Shown: in pieces, positions 58,465 through 64,000 of the stretch | How the letters are laid out: every line of letters begins with the position of its first letter | How positions within the stretch are numbered: position 1 is the stretch's first letter | Origin: Janibacter cremeus | Lineage (GTDB): Bacteria > Actinomycetota > Actinomycetes > Actinomycetales > Dermatophilaceae | Length of the DNA: 64,000 nt | Assembly: GCF_029395675.1 (NCBI RefSeq) | Contig: NZ_CP115184.1 | Coordinates: 3,431,360-3,495,359 of the forward strand | Direction: 5' to 3' | The notes under the pieces: generated by a model | Told to the model about the DNA's origin: nothing | Seen by the model: the letters and a program-made list of their open reading frames with translations, nothing else | Databases searched by the model: none | Position numbers and translations under genes: made by a program

Positions 58465-59681
58465 CAGATGGTCCACTCGGGCTGGGTCGGGTCGGCGAGG
58501 TGGCCGCGCTCACGCAGCAGGTCGAGCACCTGGTCGCGGGCCTCGTCGATGCTGATCGACGAGGTGTCGAGGTCGAGGTCGGCGTCGGTGGGCGCCTCGT
58601 AGGGGGCGCTCACGCCGGTGAAGTCCTTGAGCTCGCCGGCCTGGGCCTTGGCGTACAGGCCCTTGCGGTCACGCCGGGCGCACTCCTCGACCGGGGTGCT
58701 GACGTGGATGAGGACGAAGTCGCCGCCGCGGTCGGTGGCCATCGCCCGCACGGCCTTGCGGGTGGAGTCGTAGGGGGCGATGGGGGAGCAGATTGCCGCG
58801 CCGCCGTGGTAGGCGATCTCGGCGGCGACCCAGCCGATGCGGCGGATGTTGGTCTCGCGGTCCTCGGGGGAGAAGGTCAGCCCGGCCGACAGGTGCCGAC
58901 GCACGACGTCCCCGTCGAGGATCGAGACTGGCCGGCCGTCCTCCTCGAGGATCGACTCGCGCACCGCCCGAGCGACGGTCGACTTGCCCGAGCCGGACAG
59001 CCCGGTGAAGAAGACGACGAGACCACCCGATTCGCCGGTACGGTCCACCGTGTGCGTGCCGGGCAGCCGGGTGGTGTGGGTGCCGAGCCAGGCGACGGGG
59101 CCGGGGGCGTAAGCGGAGACCACCTCGTCCTGCAGCTCGGGGTCCGTGGCCGCGATCCTCGGGTCGAGCGGGACGGCGATGACACGAGCCCCCGTCAGGC
59201 CCTTGGCGACCTCGAGGCTGCGCCGCAGGAGATTGACCCCGCGGGTGTAGGGCGACATCGTCGGGCCGCACAGGACGAGCAGCAGGACGGGCCGGCCGGT
59301 GCTGACGTTGCGGATCTCGGTGATGTCGTTCCGGTTCAGCCGGCGGTCGACGACGATCGTCAGCGTCTCCTTGTCGACAGTCGCGCGCACCTGGGCGGGG
59401 GAGAGGTAGAGACGCTCGTATGGTCGGGGGGAGCCATTGCCCAGCCACTCCGGCGTCCCGGTCGGCCCGTCACTCCCGATCTGCTCGGCAGGGAACCGCG
59501 CGATCGGGACACCCTCGGGGTCGACGACCTCCAGCCCGTCGCGCTGCGCCGCTCGGCGCACGTCCTCGTCGATGGTGAGCGTGGGCCCCTGCGGGGCGGA
59601 GGCGCCGACCCTGAGCCGCTCGAGGGCGTCGAGCTGGTCGAAGGGGGGACAGTACTGCTGGGCGCGGGCTGGTCCGGTCAC
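58464..59681 (-). CDS. cysC: Adenylyl-sulfate kinase with N-terminal extension
   Basis: 405 residues from GTG 59681, chosen because CACAAT lies seven bases upstream as a -10-like hexamer; ATG 59714 is an alternative. The C-terminal 190 residues are APS kinase: GLSGSGKST (P-loop), DGDVVRRHLSAGL and FSPEDRETNIRRIG, and a late GLYAKA. The N-terminal 200 residues resemble parts of an ATP sulfurylase without its catalytic HxxH, as in actinobacterial fusions. It makes PAPS from APS. It is divergent from cysD-cysN. Confidence 0.85.
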   Translation of the reverse strand: MTGPARAQQYCPPFDQLDALERLRVGASAPQGPTLTIDEDVRRAAQRDGLEVVDPEGVPIARFPAEQIGSDGPTGTPEWLGNGSPRPYERLYLSPAQVRATVDKETLTIVVDRRLNRNDITEIRNVSTGRPVLLLVLCGPTMSPYTRGVNLLRRSLEVAKGLTGARVIAVPLDPRIAATDPELQDEVVSAYAPGPVAWLGTHTTRLPGTHTVDRTGESGGLVVFFTGLSGSGKSTVARAVRESILEEDGRPVSILDGDVVRRHLSAGLTFSPEDRETNIRRIGWVAAEIAYHGGAAICSPIAPYDSTRKAVRAMATDRGGDFVLIHVSTPVEECARRDRKGLYAKAQAGELKDFTGVSAPYEAPTDADLDLDTSSISIDEARDQVLDLLRERGHLADPTQPEWTI

Positions 59682-59819
59682 GCCATGGATTGTGACAGGT
59701 CGACACCCCACCATGTCCAAGTGACTCGCTGGGAGATGACATGTCGCGGGCCATCGCTCTTGAGCATGTCGCGACGGGTATGGTTGGCGCGATCCGTGTC
59801 CCCTGCCGTGAGAGAGACG

Positions 59820-60731
59820 ATGTCCACGCATGCCGACTACCGGCTGAGTCATCTGGACCAGCTCGAGGCCGAGTCCATCCACATCTTCCGCGAGGTCGCG
59901 GCCGAGTTCGAGAAGCCGGTGCTGATGTTCTCCGGCGGCAAGGACTCCATCGTCATGCTCCGCCTGGCGGAGAAGGCGTTCTACCCCGCGCGGGTGCCCT
60001 TCCCCGTCCTGCAGGTGGCCACTGGCTACGACTTCCCCGAGGTGCTCGCCACGCGCGACCGCTGGGTGGAGCGGCTCGGGGTGCGCCTGCACGAGGCATC
60101 CGTGGAGCAGGCCATCGCCGACGGGATCGTCGTCGACGACGGCAAGACCCCCCGCAACCGCCTGCAGATCGGCACGCTGCTGCACGCCATCGAGTCCGAG
60201 GGATACACCGCCGCCTTCGGCGGCGGCCGTCGGGACGAGGAGAAGGCACGGGCCAAGGAGCGGGTCTTCTCCCACCGTGACGACTTCGGCCAGTGGGACC
60301 CGAAGAACCAGCGTCCGGAACTGTGGTCGCTGTACAACGGTCAGCTGCACGAGGGCGAGCACATGCGTGTCTTCCCGCTGAGCAACTGGACCGAGCTGGA
60401 CATCTGGCACTACATCGCCCGAGAGGACATCGACATCCCCTCGATCTACTACGCGCACCAGCGCAAGGTCTTCGAGCGGGGCGGGATGCTCTTCACCGAG
60501 AGCGAGTACAACCCCTGCCGCGAGGGGGAGACCGTCACCGAGCGCACCGTGCGCTTCCGCACCGTCGGCGACCTGACTCTGACCGGCTGCCTGGAGTCGG
60601 AGGCAGACACCGTGGAGAAGGTCATCGAGGAGGTGGCTGCCTCGCGCGTGACCGAGCGCGGCGCCACCCGTGGTGATGACAAGTTCTCCGAGGCCGCGAT
60701 GGAAGACCGCAAGAAGCTGGGGTATTTCTGA
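59820..60731 (+). CDS. cysD: Sulfate adenylyltransferase subunit 2
   Basis: 303 residues. PP-loop SGGKDSIVML at about residues 39-48, AAFGGGRRDEEKARAKER, and the C-terminal RTVGDLTLTGCLESEADTVE segment typical of CysD. With CysN it forms ATP sulfurylase, making APS from sulfate and ATP. A -10-like TATGGT lies near 59779-59784. It overlaps cysN by one base (TGATG). Confidence 0.95.
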   Translation: MSTHADYRLSHLDQLEAESIHIFREVAAEFEKPVLMFSGGKDSIVMLRLAEKAFYPARVPFPVLQVATGYDFPEVLATRDRWVERLGVRLHEASVEQAIADGIVVDDGKTPRNRLQIGTLLHAIESEGYTAAFGGGRRDEEKARAKERVFSHRDDFGQWDPKNQRPELWSLYNGQLHEGEHMRVFPLSNWTELDIWHYIAREDIDIPSIYYAHQRKVFERGGMLFTESEYNPCREGETVTERTVRFRTVGDLTLTGCLESEADTVEKVIEEVAASRVTERGATRGDDKFSEAAMEDRKKLGYF

Positions 60732-61987
60732 TGATTGACGACCGTATGGACATGCTGCGCTTCGCGACGGCCGGGTCGGTGGACGACGGCAAGTCGACCC
60801 TGATCGGGCGACTGCTGCTGGACAGCAAGGCGATCTTCGAGGACCAGATGGAGTCCGTGGAGAAGACCAGCAAGGACAAGGGCTTCGACTACACAGACCT
60901 TGCGTTGCTGACCGACGGGCTGCGCTCGGAGCGGGAGCAGGGCATCACCATCGATGTCGCCTACCGCTACTTCGCGACCCCGAAGCGCAAGTTCATCATC
61001 GCCGACACCCCGGGGCACGTGCAGTACACCCGCAACATGGTCACGGGCGCCTCGACCTCCGACCTCGGTCTGGTCCTCGTCGACGCACGGCATGGGTTGA
61101 CGGAGCAGTCGCGTCGTCACGCGGTGCTGCTGTCGCTGCTGCGGGTGCCGCACCTGGTGCTCGCGGTGAACAAGATGGACCTGGTCGACTACTCCGAAGA
61201 GGTCTACAACAAGATCTACACGGAGTTCACCGCCTTCGCCGGCAAGCTGAACATCCCGGACCTGGCCGTCATCCCGATCTCGGCCCTGCAGGGCGACAAC
61301 GTCGTCAACCGCAGCGAGAACATGCCGTGGTACCAAGGCACGAGCCTGCTGCACCACCTGGAGAACGTCCACATCGCCTCAGACCGGGACCTGCGGGACG
61401 TGCGCTTCCCCGTGCAGTACGTCATCCGTCCGAAGTCCGACAAGTACCACGACTACCGCGGGTATGCCGGTCAGGTGGCCGGCGGGGTCCTCAAGCCCGG
61501 TGACGAGGTCGTGGTGCTGCCCAGCGGGATGACCAGCACCATCGACGGCATTGACCTGCATGAGGAGTCGCTCGACGAGGCGTACCCCCCGATGTCGGTG
61601 ACCGTGCGCCTGAAGGACGACGTCGACGTGAGCCGCGGTGACATGATCGCGCGGGTCAACAACCAGCCCGAGCCGATCCAGGACATCGACGCCATGGTCT
61701 GCTGGATGTCGCCCAGCCCGATGCGGCCCAAGCAGAAGCTGGCGATCAAGCACACGACGAAGACGGCGCGCGCGGTGATCAAGGAGGTGCAGTATCGCCT
61801 CGACGTCAACTCGCTCCACCGCGACCCCGATGCTGGTGAGCTCATGCTCAACGAGATCGGTCGGGTGAAGCTGCGCTCGGCGCAGCCGTTGCTGGTCGAC
61901 CCCTACGAGCAGAACCGCACAACTGGGTCGTTCATCCTCATTGACGAGGCGACGGGCGTTACCGTCGGCGCAGGAATGATCAACTAA
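60731..61987 (+). CDS. cysN: Sulfate adenylyltransferase subunit 1 (GTPase)
   Basis: 418 residues. EF-Tu-like GTPase: GSVDDGKSTLIGRLL (P-loop), GITIDVAYRYF (switch I), ADTPGHVQYTRNM (G3) and NKMD (G4), followed by two beta-barrel domains. GTP hydrolysis drives APS formation by CysD. The kinase domain fused to CysN in some bacteria is absent; CysC is separate here. The gene ends the GC-rich core region. Confidence 0.95.
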   Translation: MIDDRMDMLRFATAGSVDDGKSTLIGRLLLDSKAIFEDQMESVEKTSKDKGFDYTDLALLTDGLRSEREQGITIDVAYRYFATPKRKFIIADTPGHVQYTRNMVTGASTSDLGLVLVDARHGLTEQSRRHAVLLSLLRVPHLVLAVNKMDLVDYSEEVYNKIYTEFTAFAGKLNIPDLAVIPISALQGDNVVNRSENMPWYQGTSLLHHLENVHIASDRDLRDVRFPVQYVIRPKSDKYHDYRGYAGQVAGGVLKPGDEVVVLPSGMTSTIDGIDLHEESLDEAYPPMSVTVRLKDDVDVSRGDMIARVNNQPEPIQDIDAMVCWMSPSPMRPKQKLAIKHTTKTARAVIKEVQYRLDVNSLHRDPDAGELMLNEIGRVKLRSAQPLLVDPYEQNRTTGSFILIDEATGVTVGAGMIN

Positions 61988-62294
61988 CTGACGCCGGCGC
62001 AACCCGGCGCCCCCAGACCTTCACTCGACGTCGTGACCGTCCGTAGTCGCATCCTCTTGCTCCTTGACGGGCTGGGGGTGGCCGCGCAGTCGACGAGAAG
62101 AGCCAAAACGATACCACGTAGGCTCTATGGCAGTGGCAATGGCAATGGCAACCCAAGGATTCTCCTCCGCTGCTGCCCTCAAGGCGCAACCATAAGCCAT
62201 GGTCGAAAATGGAAGCTCAAGGAATCAAGTGTCGGGGCGGGATGATCGTCCGTGCGCGGTTACCCCCGCCCTGGCAGACTTAGGAGATACAACG
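61988..62294. other. Gene-free boundary region with hexanucleotide repeat
   Basis: 307 bp without a convincing gene. It holds four TGGCA(A/G) hexamers in tandem (62128-62151), and from about 62090 the sequence becomes visibly richer in A and T. AGGAGA at 62282-62287 is the ribosome site of the next gene. No clear terminator or tRNA is seen. Confidence 0.6.
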
Positions 62295-63578
62295 ATGACC
62301 GCCCTGCCCACCAATATCTATCTTGGTGTCATCGGACTTGGCTACGTGGGCCTACCGCTTGCAGTGTCCTTCGCAAAGCATTACCCAGTAGTCGGCTTTG
62401 ACATTAATGGGAATCGTATTCACGAACTTTCCCAAGGCGTCGACCGGACTCTCGAAGTATCGAGTGATGAACTGAATGAGGCGACACAACTTGTCCTTAG
62501 CGCCGACCCATCTACGCTCGAAGCCGTGAATACGTACGTCGTTACAACCCCGACCCCGATAGACGAACACAGGCAGCCAGACCTCACTCCGCTCCTCGCG
62601 GCCACCCGAACTGTGGCTGGCGTACTGCGTCCGGGCGACGTCGTGATCTATGAGTCGACCGTCTACCCCGGTGCGACCGAAGAAGACTGCGTCCCACTCC
62701 TTGAAGAAATTAGCGGATTGCGTTATAACGACGAGTTCTTCGTTGGATACAGTCCCGAGCGAATCAATCCCGGCGACAAGGAACATCGGTTCGAGACGAT
62801 CACAAAGGTTACATCGGGCTCCACGCCGAAGGCCGCTCAATTCGTGGACGAGTTGTATGGGAGCGTTGTGACCGCAGGCACCCACTTAGCGTCGTCAATC
62901 AAGGTAGCCGAAGCAGCGAAGGTCATCGAGAATACTCAACGAGACCTTAACATTGCCCTGATAAACGAGTTGTCGCTCATCTTCAACCGTCTCAACATCG
63001 ACACCTTAGACGTCCTCGAAGCGGCTGGGACGAAGTGGAACTTCCTTCCCTTTCGCCCCGGCCTCGTCGGTGGCCACTGCATTGGCGTGGATCCGTACTA
63101 CCTTACGCACAAGGCGCAGTCGATCGGTTACAACCCTGAAGTCATTCTCGCCGGTCGGCGTCTCAACGACTCGATGGGGCAACACGTAGCGGACCAACTG
63201 CTTGCGGCGATGATCCGCAAGCGTGTGGACGTGCGGGACGCGAAGGTGCTCGTGCTAGGGCTGACATTTAAGGAGAACACGCCGGACCTGCGAAATACGC
63301 GTGTAATCGACATCGTCGAGCGCCTCGAAAATTACGGTATTTCAGTGGATGTCCATGATCCGTACGCTGATCCAGAGCAAGCTATCGATGAGTTTGGTAT
63401 CAAATTAACCGCTGCCCCAACCCTGGGAGCGTATAGCGGAATCGTCTTGGCAGTGGCCCATCGGGAGTTTCAGACGCTCGGTGCCGAAGGAATCCGCGCG
63501 TTCGGACGGCCAAGATCCCACGTACTCCACGACCTCAAGTCGATTCTCGAGCCGACCGAGTCGGACTTGCGTCTATAA
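62295..63578 (+). CDS. Nucleotide sugar dehydrogenase (TviB/WbpO-like)
   Basis: 427 residues. Rossmann motif GLGYVGLPLAVSFAKH near the N-terminus, YESTVYPGATEE and SPERINPGD, catalytic cysteine in GGHCIGVDPYYL, and C-terminal LGLTFKENTPDLRNTR. It oxidises a UDP-N-acetylhexosamine to the uronic acid. The codon use is less GC-biased than the rest of the window, suggesting acquisition by transfer. It is followed 15 bp later by a partner epimerase, as in Vi-antigen-type clusters. Confidence 0.92.
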   Translation: MTALPTNIYLGVIGLGYVGLPLAVSFAKHYPVVGFDINGNRIHELSQGVDRTLEVSSDELNEATQLVLSADPSTLEAVNTYVVTTPTPIDEHRQPDLTPLLAATRTVAGVLRPGDVVIYESTVYPGATEEDCVPLLEEISGLRYNDEFFVGYSPERINPGDKEHRFETITKVTSGSTPKAAQFVDELYGSVVTAGTHLASSIKVAEAAKVIENTQRDLNIALINELSLIFNRLNIDTLDVLEAAGTKWNFLPFRPGLVGGHCIGVDPYYLTHKAQSIGYNPEVILAGRRLNDSMGQHVADQLLAAMIRKRVDVRDAKVLVLGLTFKENTPDLRNTRVIDIVERLENYGISVDVHDPYADPEQAIDEFGIKLTAAPTLGAYSGIVLAVAHREFQTLGAEGIRAFGRPRSHVLHDLKSILEPTESDLRL

Positions 63579-63592
63579 ACGAAGGAGTAGCA

Positions 63593-64000
63593 TTGCGCAT
63601 TCTCATAACAGGCGGCGCCGGATTTATCGGCTCGAACCTTGCAAAACTTGCGCTTACGCGCGGTCACGACATCCGGATAATCGATGACTTGTCTACGGGC
63701 TACGCGGACAATCTGGTAGACTGCGACATTGATTTCCATCTTGGTAAAGTGCAAGACCCACAAGCGGCTGCACGCGCGGTAGCAAATGTAGATAGTATAA
63801 TCCATCTCGGCGCTCTCGGCAGCGTGCCTCGCAGCATAAAAGACCCTATCGCTAGCCATCACGCAAATGCGACGGGAACTCTCACCATCCTCGATGAGGC
63901 CCGGAAGGCCAACGTCACCCACGTACTTTCAGCTTCCTCGAGTTCAGTTTATGGAATGAACCCGGCCCTTCCAAAACATGAACGTGAATGGGTTCGACCC
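63593..64000 (+). CDS. NAD-dependent sugar epimerase/dehydratase (N-terminal part, cut by window edge)
   Basis: 136 residues are seen. The start TTG 63593 follows GAAGGAG at ideal spacing. The Rossmann motif GGAGFIGSNLAKLAL and the catalytic-region ASSSSVYG place it among UDP-N-acetylhexosamine 4-epimerases of the extended SDR family (WbpP/TviC-like). It should act with the preceding dehydrogenase on nucleotide sugars for a surface polysaccharide. The AT-richer codon use continues. Confidence 0.88.
   Translation, partial: MRILITGGAGFIGSNLAKLALTRGHDIRIIDDLSTGYADNLVDCDIDFHLGKVQDPQAAARAVANVDSIIHLGALGSVPRSIKDPIASHHANATGTLTILDEARKANVTHVLSASSSSVYGMNPALPKHEREWVRP

Noticed and set aside
59682..59819. 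Riboswitch between cysC and cysD
   Set aside because: No conserved SAM or other sulfur riboswitch motif could be recognised in this short region.

Overview
The window is 64 kb of very GC-rich, densely coding DNA from an actinobacterium, most likely a member of the Micrococcales and perhaps of the Intrasporangiaceae (Janibacter-like). The genus is inference. Direct support for the phylum is the SigR/RsrA redox pair, the 24-residue ribosomal protein bL37, an actinobacterial-type initiator tRNA, a PPA1309-family protein, a UPF0182 protein, a DUF2342 metalloprotease, nickel superoxide dismutase, and many leaderless genes with TANNNT six or seven bases before the start codon.

Layout. 1-600: 5' part of an IS481-type transposase, cut by the window edge. 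0.6-10 kb: UbiB-like kinase, a leader-peptide-binding/ThiF-like protein, a Nudix hydrolase, DUF2342 metalloprotease, YlbL-type Lon-like protease, PPA1309, UPF0182, then tRNA-fMet. 10-25.5 kb: accessory metabolism and regulation. This holds a HAD hydrolase, an AhpD-like protein opposite a Crp/Fnr regulator, two zinc-less MDR oxidoreductases, a two-component system flanked by two DUF4389 membrane proteins, an ABC exporter, a lipoprotein, a CGNR regulator opposite a flavin monooxygenase, and an isochorismatase-like hydrolase. 25.7-29.7 kb: type II NADH dehydrogenase and an M16 peptidase pair. 29.8-30.9 kb: a DUF559-like nuclease gene between two 87-bp palindromic elements. 31-37.7 kb: a secreted beta-propeller-like protein, the doxX-aroA-rsgA-hisN operon, an HMCES/YedK gene and an alpha/beta hydrolase. 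37.7-41.5 kb: a PucR regulator opposite a ferredoxin reductase plus fatty-acid desaturase pair. 41.5-42.5 kb: a tandem duplication of a leaderless two-gene micro-operon. 42.5-48.5 kb: MMPL transporter with TetR regulator, galE, rsrA-sigR, a GIY-YIG nuclease and bL37. 48.6-51.4 kb: a small secreted repeat peptide followed by two membrane HD-domain proteins. 51.6-56.7 kb: sodN/sodX, a secreted metalloprotease, malic enzyme and an hsp20 gene under a CIRCE element. 56.8-62 kb: sulfate activation genes (cysQ, a TauE permease and cysC facing cysD-cysN). From about 62 kb the base composition drops and a surface-polysaccharide cluster begins.

The best candidates for something undescribed are three. 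First, the secreted peptide built of 9-residue NVDWA repeats, together with two translationally coupled membrane HD-GYP-like proteins whose active sites are degenerate in complementary halves. Second, the duplicated leaderless 27-residue peptide plus small Cys/His protein units at 41.7-42.5 kb. Third, a 42-bp repeat that lies in frame inside rsgA and the pucR-type gene and supplies stop codons between two other genes. Several families of short palindromic repeats and an over-represented octamer (CGAAGGGG) run through the whole window. The longest stretch without a gene is 61988-62294 (307 bp).
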